Notes under the pieces: model-generated
Told to the model about the DNA's origin: nothing
What the model saw: only the letters and a program-made list of their open reading frames with translations
The model's database searches: none
DNA from: Deltaproteobacteria bacterium
Lineage (GTDB): Bacteria > Desulfobacterota > Desulfobacteria > Desulfobacterales > JAFDCJ01
DNA: 30,315 nt
Reading direction: 5' to 3'
NCBI GenBank assembly: GCA_024277475.1
Contig: JAJRVC010000561.1
Coordinates: forward strand, 1-30,315
Position numbers and translations under genes: made by a program
Part shown: positions 16,746 to 25,035 of the stretch, one piece after another
Numbering within the stretch: position 1 is the stretch's first letter
Layout of the letters: every line of letters starts with the position of its first letter

Positions 16746-16786
16746 ATTCGAAATTCGACATTGGCGTTCGATGTTCGATGTTCAAT
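16746..16786. repeat. Six-unit heptamer tandem array, consensus RTTCGAY
   Basis: The units read ATTCGAA, ATTCGAC, ATTGGC (one base short), GTTCGAT, GTTCGAT and GTTCAAT. This degenerate seven-base tandem repeat lies in non-coding DNA between the two divergent promoters. Confidence 0.65.
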
Positions 16787-16921
16787 CAATTCACTGTTCC
16801 AGCCAGGCGGTGTTTCTTGGGAACCCGGTTGCCGGCAGCCAAAGCGGCTTAATGTAGTTTCACACGAGGGTTCGGCTGTCAGGAAGTTGAAGTGCTAAAT
16901 CCTGAAACCTGAAACCGTCAG

Positions 16922-16945
16922 TTTCTGACAACATATTGTCAGAAA
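16922..16945. repeat. Perfect 10-base inverted repeat with 4-base centre
   Basis: TTTCTGACAA (16922-16931) and TTGTCAGAAA (16936-16945) are exact inverted copies around CATA. The dyad could be an operator or a hairpin. No gene ends near it, so a terminator role is unlikely. Confidence 0.6.
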
Positions 16946-17068
16946 ACCCCGCTAAGAGACTAAGAGACTAATATCTCCCTCCACCTTGCTCCACCTTTTC
17001 TGCAATTCAATTCACACCTTTAACCTTCGAAAATTATATTATAAATTGGGATTTTTTCATTTTTTATC

Positions 17069-17097
17069 TTGACACCCAGAAAGTTTTATATTCTAAT
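17069..17097 (+). promoter_or_regulatory. Sigma70-like promoter of the dcw cluster
   Basis: TTGACA (17069-17074), a 17-base spacer and TCTAAT (17092-17097, five of six) make a near-consensus promoter. Transcription would start near 17104, about 30 bases before the mraZ ATG. It matches the known position of the mra promoter ahead of dcw clusters. Confidence 0.78.
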
Positions 17098-17123
17098 GGG
17101 GGAGCAAAGTGGATAAAAGTGGA
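17098..17123 (+). promoter_or_regulatory. MraZ-box-like operator: three repeats at 10-base spacing
   Basis: GGGGA (17099-17103), GTGGA (17109-17113) and GTGGA (17119-17123) are spaced exactly ten bases apart, just after the -10 box. MraZ proteins are known to bind direct TGGGN5-type repeats in front of mraZ and repress the dcw promoter. The match in spacing and place is good; the third unit is imperfect. Confidence 0.72.
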
Positions 17124-17135
17124 TATTAGGTATCA

Positions 17136-17582
17136 ATGTTTCGAGGAAGCTCCTTTCATACAATCGACACCAAAGGGCGTATCATCATACCGGCCCGGTT
17201 TCGGGATGTCATAAAGGCAGACGGGGCCGATAGTGTCATGGTATCCCGCATAGACAACTGCGTGGTTGCCTATACCATGGAAAAATGGCGCAAACTGGAA
17301 AACGAAGTACTCTCTTTACCCAAACCCAGTGCGAGCATGCGTCGCTTCAGGCGGGTATTTGTCGGCGGTGCTTTTGAGTGTACCTGCGACAAGCAGGATC
17401 GCATCCTGATACCATCCACCTTGAGGGAGTATGCTTCACTTGACAAAGATATTGCCTTGGTCGGCGCACTGGAACGTTTTGAAATTTGGTCACGGGAAAA
17501 TTGGGACAGGGAAGTTCTGAGCCTTGATGAAGATATGCAAAATGAGGAGGTTAGAAGCGAAATTGACGAGTTAGGAATCTAA
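17136..17582 (+). CDS. mraZ: Transcriptional regulator MraZ
   Basis: The 148-residue protein has the two SpoVT/AbrB-like MraZ repeats: FRGSSFHTIDTKGRIIIPARFRDVI near the N-terminus and VGGAFECTCDKQDRILIPSTLREYA in the middle (the DxxGR/DxQDRIxIP signatures). MraZ forms ring-shaped oligomers on nucleoid DNA and controls its own cluster. It is the first gene of the dcw operon, preceded by a strong promoter and three GTGGA-type boxes. The ribosome site is weak (TTAGG). The length is normal for the family (about 143-152). Confidence 0.95.
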   Translation: MFRGSSFHTIDTKGRIIIPARFRDVIKADGADSVMVSRIDNCVVAYTMEKWRKLENEVLSLPKPSASMRRFRRVFVGGAFECTCDKQDRILIPSTLREYASLDKDIALVGALERFEIWSRENWDREVLSLDEDMQNEEVRSEIDELGI

Positions 17583-17586
17583 CCGG

Positions 17587-18525
17587 ATGATGTACCGACA
17601 TATCCCTGCCATGCAGGACGAAGTGGTTTATTACCTCAATTGCCGGCCCGGAAAAATAGTCGTCGACGGCACCATCGGCGGGTGTGGCCACGCGAGGAAA
17701 ATTTGTGAGAAAATTCTCCCGGGCGGATTGTTGATCGGGATCGATCAGGATATGGATGCCATCACCAATGCTGAAAAAGTCTTGGAATCTTATACATCAA
17801 ATATCCGCCTGTTTCACGGAAATTTCATTCATCTTCCTGATTTCTTGTCACAATTAAAGATTGCTGCGGTTGACGGAATGCTTTTGGATCTCGGCGTTTC
17901 ACTCCACCAAATCGAAAACAGCGGCCGGGGATTCAGCTTCAGAAAAGATGAACCGCTGGATATGCGCATGGATAAGCAATCGGGGAAAACTGCGGAAAAT
18001 CTCATCAATAATCTGACCCGGGAAAATCTGCGAAAACTCTTTAAAAACTACGGCGAAGAACGCTGGGCCAAACAAATCGCGCATAAAATTGTAAAAGTCA
18101 GAATGCAAAAAAAGATTCGGTCCAGCAAACAGCTTGCTCAGATTGTCATTGCTGCAATCCCGCGACATGCGTTGTCCAAGCAAAAGATCCACCCGGCAAC
18201 CCGCGTATTTATGGCACTGCGAATCGCGGTCAATCAGGAACTCGATAGACTGCAAGCTTTCATGGAACAGGCCGCAGATTTTCTAAATCCCGGCGGTCGC
18301 CTGTGTGTGCTCTCGTTCCACTCACTGGAAGATCGCATCGTAAAACAACAATTGAAAACCCTTGAGAAGGGATGTTCGTGTCCGCCAAAGCTGCCCGTAT
18401 GTGTTTGCGGCCAAAAGCCGCAAGTCAGCATTCTGACGAAGAAGGTGGTGCGCCCCACAGCAGAGGAAATTATCACCAACCCCATGGCTAGAAGCACTCG
18501 GCTGCGAGCGGCCGAAAAACTTTAG
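17587..18525 (+). CDS. rsmH: 16S rRNA (cytosine1402-N4)-methyltransferase RsmH (MraW)
   Basis: The 312-residue protein has the family start YRHIPAMQDEVV, the SAM-binding loop VDGTIGGCGHARKI, then LLDLGVSLHQIENSGRGFSF, HPATRVFMALRIAVNQEL and LSFHSLEDRIVKQ. RsmH methylates N4 of C1402 in the ribosomal P site. It lies four bases after mraZ in the usual order. Tandem ATGs at 17587 and 17590 are both possible starts. Its stop TAG overlaps the ribosome site of ftsL (TTTAGGA), so translation is closely linked. Confidence 0.96.
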   Translation: MMYRHIPAMQDEVVYYLNCRPGKIVVDGTIGGCGHARKICEKILPGGLLIGIDQDMDAITNAEKVLESYTSNIRLFHGNFIHLPDFLSQLKIAAVDGMLLDLGVSLHQIENSGRGFSFRKDEPLDMRMDKQSGKTAENLINNLTRENLRKLFKNYGEERWAKQIAHKIVKVRMQKKIRSSKQLAQIVIAAIPRHALSKQKIHPATRVFMALRIAVNQELDRLQAFMEQAADFLNPGGRLCVLSFHSLEDRIVKQQLKTLEKGCSCPPKLPVCVCGQKPQVSILTKKVVRPTAEEIITNPMARSTRLRAAEKL

Positions 18526-18530
18526 GAAAC

Positions 18531-18827
18531 ATGGTGAAAAAAAAGAAACGTAAACAACGCAACCCTAAAGTAACCATCACCTTTCTTTGCTTGATGCTTG
18601 TTTTTATCGTCTAGCTTCTTTTTTACACCTGGTGCAGGGTGCAGAGTGTTCGCATCAAATATGAAATCACAGAGCAAAGGTCCCGGATACGGCAACTGTC
18701 TGCTATGCAGGACAACTTAACAATTGAACTCGCGCGTCTGAAATCACCCTCGCGCATCGCGAAAATAGCTAAAACGCAGCTTGGCCTGATCACACCGACA
18801 TCGAAACAAACGATTTTAATGCCTTAG
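18531..18827 (+). CDS. ftsL: Cell division protein FtsL, interrupted by an in-frame TAG
   Basis: From the ATG at 18531 (AGGA four bases upstream) the frame encodes a basic cytoplasmic start (MVKKKKRKQRNPK), a hydrophobic segment TITFLCLMLVFIV, then TAG at 18612-18614 (codon 28), then LLFYTWCRVQSVRIKYEITE and a coiled-coil heptad region to residue 98. Length, topology (short N-tail, one membrane span, periplasmic coiled coil) and place between rsmH and ftsI all fit FtsL, a septal-complex partner of FtsB/FtsQ that activates FtsW-FtsI. The TAG splits the membrane span. A restart at GTG 18639 would lack the anchor. As ftsL is essential in model bacteria, a sequence error (e.g. TGG to TAG) or suppression should be checked first. 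Confidence 0.82.
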
Positions 18828-18891
18828 AGCGATAGGCCCTTAGTAATAATTTTTTACATTTTGTGGCAACACATTTTCGCAACCAAGACAT

Positions 18892-18931
18892 CAAAACACA
18901 AAGCTAAATTTTAGCAAACAGCTTTGTTTTG
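18892..18931 (+). other. AT-rich stem-loop between ftsL and ftsI
   Basis: CAAAACACAAAGCT (18892-18905) pairs with AGCTTTGTTTTG (18920-18931) apart from a two-base bulge, around a 14-base loop. It lies in the 135-base gap just before the ftsI start. It might tune expression between the two genes; no clear terminator T-run follows. Confidence 0.4.
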
Positions 18932-18962
18932 TGGCCATTTTACCGGTTTATCTGGGTTGGTG

Positions 18963-20690
18963 ATGGAAAATAAATATTTCAGATTTCGAATGCTGCTTGT
19001 GGGCGCCTTTTTTCTTATTGCATTTATGGTAATTGCGGCCAAAGCAATTCATCTGCAGGTATATCGTGGCCCGTGGTTGTCCCAAAGGGCATCCAACCAA
19101 TACGAGCAATCGCTGACCACATCCGGCAAACGCGGCATCATTTATGATCGAAACCTTCGGGAAATGGCTGTCAGCATTGATGTGACGTCCATTGCCGCCT
19201 ATCCGCCCCGGCTAAAAGACACCAAGCTCAGCGCCAAAGCACTGGCCGATGTCTTAAATTTGGACGCTGCTAAAATCAAACGCAAACTGGCGGCGAACAA
19301 ACCGTTTGTTTGGATCAAGCGCCAAACGACGGCCAAAGAAACCCGGGCCGTTAAAGATCTTCAAATACCGGGTATTGATTTCGTTACGGAGTACAACCGT
19401 TTTTATCCCCATACGACCCTGGCCGCCCAGGCTCTGGGTTTTACCGGGTTGGACGGGGCAGGTCTGGAAGGTATTGAATTTTATTACAATCAGAATCTCA
19501 AAGGAGCGCCCGGAAATTTTACAGTTTTCAAAGACGCGCTGGGCAACGGCTTCAGTGCCGAACACGAGCAAGCGGTAAACAACCGCGGCCATGACCTGAT
19601 TCTTACCATTGACAGCAACATCCAATATATAACCGAAAAAGCCCTGCAGGAAGCAGTGGATCGATATTCGGCTCTCTCCGCCCTTGCAATTGTCATGCAG
19701 CCGCGCACCGGGGCTATTTTGTCCATTGCCCATTATCCGTTTATCAACCCAAACACCTACTCTAATTTTGACAAATCTCTCTGGCGCAACCGGGCTATCA
19801 CCGATTCATTCGAACCGGGCTCAACCATGAAAATTTTCAGTGCCGCCGCCGCCTTGGAGTATAGCAAAACCACACCCAGCAGCATTTTTTATTGTGAAAA
19901 TGGTGCCTACAGAATCGGAAAAAATGTTGTTCACGATATTCATAAATACGGCTGGTTGTCGCTACAACAAATCATCAAGTTCTCGAGCAACATCGGAGCC
20001 GTAAAACTCGGTGAGAAGGTGGGCGCCAAAAATCTATATCGCACGTTGCGAAATTTCGGATTCGGCCAAAAAACGGGTATTGATTCCCCCGGAGAGACAA
20101 CCGGCAGGCTGTCTGATTACTCATCCTGGTCGAATATAGACACCGGTGCCATTTCTTTCGGCCATGGCGTTTCCGCATCGGCGATTCAAATGGTCACCGC
20201 GCTTTCAGCGATTGCAAATGGGGGTATTCTCATGAAGCCTTACATTGTGCAGCAAATTGTCAACCAAGATGGTCTTCCCGTCAAAAATTTCAAACCGCAA
20301 AAAATCAGAAGAGCCGTTTCCGCCCGCACCGCAAAAACAATTAAAAATATCATGAAAACCGTCATCACGAAAGGCGGCACCGGGGTGAACGCTGCCCTCG
20401 ACGGATATTCTGTTAGTGGTAAAACAGGTACCAGCCGGAAATTTGATGAAAACGGCCAGTACTCGGCTAACAGCCATACGGCATCATTTATCGGTTTTAC
20501 GCCTGCCGATAATCCGGAAATTGCAATTCTGGTGGTTATTGATGAGCCTAAGGGAAAATATTATGGGGGTATCGTAGCAGCCCCGGTATTTAAACAAATT
20601 GCTCAGCAAACTCTGAACTATTTAAACGTACCGCCAGATGGCGGCACGACGAAATTCAGGGTATCCCTGGGCAGTGAGGCGAAAGGGTGA
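18963..20690 (+). CDS. ftsI: Peptidoglycan D,D-transpeptidase FtsI (PBP3)
   Basis: The 575-residue class B penicillin-binding protein has one N-terminal membrane anchor (about 9-31), a PBP dimerisation domain from about 35 (GKRGIIYDRNLREMA), and a transpeptidase domain. The active Ser287 is in EPGSTMKIF (SxxK), the second motif SSN is at 341-343 and KTG is at 487-489. It cross-links septal peptidoglycan together with FtsW. No PASTA domain follows. I chose the ATG at 18963 because the membrane anchor follows directly; the frame is open to a TTG at 18924. The ribosome site is weak. The stop TGA overlaps the GTG start of murE by four bases. Confidence 0.95.
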   Translation: MENKYFRFRMLLVGAFFLIAFMVIAAKAIHLQVYRGPWLSQRASNQYEQSLTTSGKRGIIYDRNLREMAVSIDVTSIAAYPPRLKDTKLSAKALADVLNLDAAKIKRKLAANKPFVWIKRQTTAKETRAVKDLQIPGIDFVTEYNRFYPHTTLAAQALGFTGLDGAGLEGIEFYYNQNLKGAPGNFTVFKDALGNGFSAEHEQAVNNRGHDLILTIDSNIQYITEKALQEAVDRYSALSALAIVMQPRTGAILSIAHYPFINPNTYSNFDKSLWRNRAITDSFEPGSTMKIFSAAAALEYSKTTPSSIFYCENGAYRIGKNVVHDIHKYGWLSLQQIIKFSSNIGAVKLGEKVGAKNLYRTLRNFGFGQKTGIDSPGETTGRLSDYSSWSNIDTGAISFGHGVSASAIQMVTALSAIANGGILMKPYIVQQIVNQDGLPVKNFKPQKIRRAVSARTAKTIKNIMKTVITKGGTGVNAALDGYSVSGKTGTSRKFDENGQYSANSHTASFIGFTPADNPEIAILVVIDEPKGKYYGGIVAAPVFKQIAQQTLNYLNVPPDGGTTKFRVSLGSEAKG

Positions 20691-22327
20691 AGCTGTCTAT
20701 ACTATTTGAAGCAATTGAACCGATCACCGCAATCTGGCTGGATACAGGCAGCCGTGAACAGAGAACAAAGAATGGTGCGCATGATAGACGCCACGCACTA
20801 TCTCTTGTGTCCCGTGACAGCCTGCCGGATTTGGATATTGGATCAATTCACTATAGGGCCCAGGAGGTTCAACCGGGTGGTATGTTTGTCGCCATTGAGG
20901 GGCAAACTGCCGACGGTCATAATTTTATGCATCAGGCTCTTAAAAGAGGAGCTGTAGCAATTATCGCTCAAAAAGAGCCTCCTCAGCCCTTCCTGAATGA
21001 AATCGGGGCCGCATCCCCAAAAAGCCGGCCGATCATTATCCAGGTACCCAGTACGCGCATAGCCCTGGCCGATCTGGCGGCCCGCTTTTTCAGCCATCCG
21101 TCAGCGGACATGACCCTTGTCGGCATTACCGGAACCAACGGCAAGACCACCGTCACCTATTTAGTCGAAAGCATCTTGTTACAGGCCGGTTTTAAAGTCG
21201 GTGTGATCGGTACAATAAATTATCGCTATGGGGACAAAGCATTTGACAATCCCGTGACGACTCCCGAGTCCCTTGATCTTCAGAGGATTTTGTCGGAAAT
21301 GAAGCACGATGGTGTCAGCCATGTACTTGTGGAAACCTCCTCCCATGCCATGGATCTATACCGTATCAAAAGCTGCTGGTTTGACATAGCCGTCTTTACA
21401 AATTTGAGCCAGGACCATCTCGACTTTCATGGTGACATGCAATCGTATTGGTCCAGTAAAAAAAGTTTGTTTACCAGGTATCTCACCACAGGGCCAAAAA
21501 AAGAAAATGCCTCGGCTGTCATCAATTGCGATGATGCCAGGGGCCGAGAATTGGCTGATTCGCTGCCGATGCCTGTAGTTAAAACAGGATCGGCGCCCGA
21601 TTGCGAAATAAGGTCTGAAGATATCCGATGTAATTTAGATGGCACCGATGGGAAGGTTGTCGCTCCAGGGGGGAGTTTTAATTTTAAAACTCCCCTCGTA
21701 GGGGTCCACAATGTAGAAAATATTCTCAGTGCCATCGGTGTCGCAACGGCTTTGAACATTGCGACTGATACGATTAAAGCCGGAATTGAAGGACTATCTG
21801 CTATACCCGGCCGGCTTGAGCCCATCGAAAACAGCACTGGACGATTTGTCTATGTGGACTATGCCCATACACCGGATGCTTTGACAAATGCCATATCGGC
21901 TTTAAGGGAAATTGCACCGGCCCGAATCATCTGTGTTTTCGGGTGCGGCGGCGACCGGGACAAAGAAAAGCGTCCCCTGATGGGGGAGATTGTCGCCCGG
22001 CTTTGCGATCTGTCAATAGTCACCTCCGACAATCCCCGTACGGAAAATCCGGCGACAATCATCGATCAAATTTTGTCCGGGGTCAGACAGGTCGATAGTC
22101 TCGAATATTCGGCAATTAATCTAAAAACAGGATTTATGGAAAAAGGATACACTGTCGAACCCGATCGGCACCGGGCCATCGAGCTGGCAATTTTGATATC
22201 CCGGCCGAAGGACGCCGTACTGATCGCCGGCAAGGGCCATGAGACGTATCAAATACTGGGCACTTCCATCGTTGCGTTTGATGACCGGCAGGAAGCCGGA
22301 AAGGCTTTGGAAAATTTGGATTCTTGA
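20687..22327 (+). CDS. murE: UDP-MurNAc-L-Ala-D-Glu:meso-diaminopimelate ligase MurE
   Basis: The 546-residue Mur ligase has the ATP loop GITGTNGKTT (146-155), the central ligase domain (ETSSHAMD, FTNLSQDHLDFH) and DNPR at 448-451, the motif that selects meso-diaminopimelate over lysine. It adds the third stem residue in the cytoplasm. The start is a GTG at 20687 overlapping the ftsI stop, and the protein begins MKLSILF like other MurE. Compared with the usual N-terminus there are about 25 extra residues (about 17-42) before the conserved IGSIHYRAQEVQPGGMFVAI. Family length is usually about 490-510, so the insert is notable. Confidence 0.94.
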   Translation: MKLSILFEAIEPITAIWLDTGSREQRTKNGAHDRRHALSLVSRDSLPDLDIGSIHYRAQEVQPGGMFVAIEGQTADGHNFMHQALKRGAVAIIAQKEPPQPFLNEIGAASPKSRPIIIQVPSTRIALADLAARFFSHPSADMTLVGITGTNGKTTVTYLVESILLQAGFKVGVIGTINYRYGDKAFDNPVTTPESLDLQRILSEMKHDGVSHVLVETSSHAMDLYRIKSCWFDIAVFTNLSQDHLDFHGDMQSYWSSKKSLFTRYLTTGPKKENASAVINCDDARGRELADSLPMPVVKTGSAPDCEIRSEDIRCNLDGTDGKVVAPGGSFNFKTPLVGVHNVENILSAIGVATALNIATDTIKAGIEGLSAIPGRLEPIENSTGRFVYVDYAHTPDALTNAISALREIAPARIICVFGCGGDRDKEKRPLMGEIVARLCDLSIVTSDNPRTENPATIIDQILSGVRQVDSLEYSAINLKTGFMEKGYTVEPDRHRAIELAILISRPKDAVLIAGKGHETYQILGTSIVAFDDRQEAGKALENLDS

Positions 22328-22371
22328 ATACTTGATTTATAGCAAAATATCAAAATTGGCGAAAAAATAGA

Positions 22372-23802
22372 GTGAAAGATTTGCACCCTATACCCTGGAC
22401 AGCCGAAGAAATCTTAGAAGCCACCGGGGGTGAGCTTTTATGCGGAGATTTGCGCCGTCCATTCGCAGGGGTTTCCATTGACTCGCGTAAGATCTCCGTC
22501 GATGACGTTTTTGTGGCCATCACGGGAGAGGTCCATGACGGCCATACATTTATCTCAAATATAGTCGATCAGGGAGTACATGGTTTCGTAATCAACCGCC
22601 ATAAAGCCGAACCAACGTCCATCGATGCATGGAAAACAGGTAATATCGTCTGTATCGAGGTTAAAGACACCACCCGCGCGTTGGGGGATCTGGCGGCGTT
22701 TAACCGTCTGCGATCCCACGCATCCGTAATAGCCATTACGGGGTCCAACGGAAAAACCACAACCCGACGGATGACCACCCTGGTTTTGTCCCGCCGGCAT
22801 GACACCCTGACGGCTGTCGGAAATTTCAATAATGAAATCGGGTTGCCGTTAACCCTGCTCGGGTTATCAACCGGCCATCGATGGGCGGTCCTGGAGCTGG
22901 GTACGAACAATCCCGGTGAAATCGCGAGACTGGCCGAAATATGCTCGCCGGAAATCGGCGTACTCACTAATATCGGACCGGCGCACCTGGAAGGATTGGG
23001 AACCATTGAGGGCGTTATGCAGGAAAAAGGAGATCTTCTCAAAAGCCTCGGACCCGGCGGCAAAGCAATTCTCAATGCAGATGATCCGTGGGTGATGCAG
23101 TTGGCCTCAAAAACAAAGGCCGAGGTGATTCTTTACGGGTTGTCCCGGGAAGCTGCCATCAGAGCCGAAGATGTCGATGAAACCAAGCACACAATTTCTT
23201 TTAAGCTGATTTTTGCCGGAGAAAGCATTCCTATCCATTTAAATTCTCCCGGCCGGTTTATGGTTTCAAATGCCCTGGCGGCAGCGGCCGTGGGCCATCA
23301 AACAGGACTTTCTTGTGAGACCGTCAAAGCCGGTCTCGAAGCCTTCAGGCCGGTTTCCGGTAGAATGAACATCAGGCATATGCCCGGCGGCATCCACCTG
23401 ATCGACGATACTTACAACGCCAATCCTGAATCCATGAAGGCCGCCTTTGCGACCCTCAACACAATGCGAGCCGGGGCTCGGGGGGTTGTCGTGCTTGGCG
23501 ATATGCTTGAACTGGGTGCCCAGGCGCAATCACTGCATTACAAAATTGGAGCTGGGGCCGCCCGCTCGGGTATTAGCCGGCTATACGCATATGGTGAATT
23601 TGCCGCCGAGGTGATAGCCGGTGCCCATGATGAAGGCATACAACCGACCGATACCTTTGAAAGCACCCATGATGAAATCGTTGAAGATCTGAAAAATTGG
23701 CTGCAACCCGGTGACTGGTTGCTGGTGAAGGGTTCCCGTGGAATGGCCATGGAAAAAGTGGTGCAGGGTCTGAAGGATTGGGCGGAAGAAAAAAAGAGTT
23801 AA
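22372..23802 (+). CDS. murF: UDP-MurNAc-tripeptide:D-Ala-D-Ala ligase MurF
   Basis: The 476-residue Mur ligase has the ATP loop AITGSNGKTT (121-130), followed by NFNNEIGLPLTLL and ELGTNNPGEI in the central domain, and IDDTYNANPESMKAA and GDMLELG near the C-terminal domain, all typical of MurF. It adds D-Ala-D-Ala to complete the UDP-MurNAc pentapeptide. The start is a GTG at 22372, 44 bases after murE; no strong Shine-Dalgarno site is seen. Length is normal. Confidence 0.95.
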   Translation: MKDLHPIPWTAEEILEATGGELLCGDLRRPFAGVSIDSRKISVDDVFVAITGEVHDGHTFISNIVDQGVHGFVINRHKAEPTSIDAWKTGNIVCIEVKDTTRALGDLAAFNRLRSHASVIAITGSNGKTTTRRMTTLVLSRRHDTLTAVGNFNNEIGLPLTLLGLSTGHRWAVLELGTNNPGEIARLAEICSPEIGVLTNIGPAHLEGLGTIEGVMQEKGDLLKSLGPGGKAILNADDPWVMQLASKTKAEVILYGLSREAAIRAEDVDETKHTISFKLIFAGESIPIHLNSPGRFMVSNALAAAAVGHQTGLSCETVKAGLEAFRPVSGRMNIRHMPGGIHLIDDTYNANPESMKAAFATLNTMRAGARGVVVLGDMLELGAQAQSLHYKIGAGAARSGISRLYAYGEFAAEVIAGAHDEGIQPTDTFESTHDEIVEDLKNWLQPGDWLLVKGSRGMAMEKVVQGLKDWAEEKKS

Positions 23803-23811
23803 CCGGTAATT

Positions 23812-23878
23812 GTTATAAGTTATTTGTGGGAGCAGCTTCCAGCCGCGAGTAAAACCGATAAACCCAATAACTAATAAC
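23812..23878. repeat. REP-like palindromic element flanked by inverted arms
   Basis: GTTATAAGTTATT (23812-23824) and AATAACTAATAAC (23866-23878) are inverted copies with one mismatch. Between them lies GTGGGAGCAGCTTCCAGCCG (from 23827), which forms a small hairpin (GCAGCT-TCC-AGCCGC) and resembles the GTGGGAGCGGCTT-type bacterial REP sequences. It fills most of the murF-mraY gap. Confidence 0.5.
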
Positions 23879-23940
23879 CGATGCAGGGAAATAAATTGTT
23901 TTTTCCAAAAATTTAAGTAAGCACAACCAATAAAGAAGCG

Positions 23941-25020
23941 ATGCTATACCACTTACTATACCCACTGCATACGACGTTTTCAGTCTTTAACGTATTTCGT
24001 TATATTACGTTCAGGACGATATATGCCAGTTTGACGGCTTTTTTTATTTGCTTTCTCCTGGGGCCTTGGATGATCCGCAAATTGAGCGCCATGCAGGTTG
24101 GTCAATACATCCGGGACGACGGTCCCAAGACCCATCTGGACAAGGCCGGCACACCGACCATGGGTGGAACGCTGATCATTGTATCCATTACCGTATCCAT
24201 TCTTCTCTGGAGTGATTTAACCAATTATTTTGTATGGATCGTACTTTTTGTCATCATCGGCAATGGAACTATTGGATTTGTCGATGACTATCTGATGCAA
24301 ATCAAAAAACAAAGCAAAGGCTTAACCGTACGCAAAAAACTTGCACTGCAGGGAATTGTCGCCCTCGTTGCCAGCTTTTTGGTATACATCAGTCCGGACT
24401 TTTCAACCCGGGTCACCATACCCTTTTTTAAAAATATCTCCCCGGACTTTGGCTGGGGTTATGTCATTTTTGCGGCATTTGTCATCGTGGGAGCGTCCAA
24501 TGCAGTCAATCTCACCGACGGACTCGACGGGCTTGCCATCGGTCCGGTGATTGTTGCAGCGTCGACATACATGATTTTTGCTTATGTGGCCGGCCATGTC
24601 AAAATTGCTGATTATCTTCAAATAAATCATGTCACCGGAAGTGGTGAACTATCTATCTTCTGTGGCGCACTGGCCGGTTCCGGCCTTGGATTTCTGTGGT
24701 TTAACACCTACCCGGCTCAAATCTTCATGGGAGATGTGGGTTCCCTCTCCCTGGGAGCATCACTGGGAACCATTGCCGTCATTACCAAACAGGAAATTTT
24801 ACTGGTGCTGGTCGGTGGACTGTTTGTCATGGAAGCCTTATCAGTGATTTTCCAGGTCGGGTTTTTCAAAATGACCCACGGCAAAAGAATTTTTCGTATG
24901 GCGCCTTTGCACCATCATTTTGAATTAAAGGGCTGGCCGGAACCCAAGGTGATTGTCCGCTTCTGGATCATCTCCATCGCTCTGGCCCTGCTGGCTATGA
25001 GTACGTTGAAACTTCGTTAG
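23941..25020 (+). CDS. mraY: Phospho-N-acetylmuramoyl-pentapeptide transferase MraY
   Basis: The 359-residue polytopic protein (about ten membrane segments) has the MraY motifs [11 protein letters not shown], the Asp-rich [42 protein letters not shown] and the C-terminal [15 protein letters not shown]. It transfers phospho-MurNAc-pentapeptide to undecaprenyl phosphate, making lipid I at the cytoplasmic face of the inner membrane. The length is normal and the start at the ATG 23941 matches the family N-terminus. It follows a 138-base gap that holds a REP-like element. Confidence 0.97.
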   Translation: MLYHLLYPLHTTFSVFNVFRYITFRTIYASLTAFFICFLLGPWMIRKLSAMQVGQYIRDDGPKTHLDKAGTPTMGGTLIIVSITVSILLWSDLTNYFVWIVLFVIIGNGTIGFVDDYLMQIKKQSKGLTVRKKLALQGIVALVASFLVYISPDFSTRVTIPFFKNISPDFGWGYVIFAAFVIVGASNAVNLTDGLDGLAIGPVIVAASTYMIFAYVAGHVKIADYLQINHVTGSGELSIFCGALAGSGLGFLWFNTYPAQIFMGDVGSLSLGASLGTIAVITKQEILLVLVGGLFVMEALSVIFQVGFFKMTHGKRIFRMAPLHHHFELKGWPEPKVIVRFWIISIALALLAMSTLKLR

Positions 25021-25035
25021 CTTTAACCATATCAG

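Larger units (their letters stand above)
16650..17068. other. Divergent control region, non-coding
   Basis: This gap lies between the two divergent promoters. No gene was found. It holds a heptamer array (16746-16786), two CCTGAAA units (16901-16914), a dyad (16922-16945) and a duplicated TAAGAGAC (16953-16968). Otherwise it is AT-rich towards mraZ. Confidence 0.6.

Noticed and set aside
16922..16945. Intrinsic terminator
   Set aside because: The arms are perfect, but no gene ends nearby on either strand and no T-run follows the stem.
18612..18614. Pyrrolysine at the ftsL TAG
   Set aside because: Pyrrolysine is known mainly from methylamine methyltransferases, a residue inside a lipid span is implausible, and several genes here use TAG as a normal stop.
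18924..18962. ftsI start at TTG 18924
   Set aside because: It adds 13 unlike residues before the membrane anchor, and the sequence there is part of a stem-loop.
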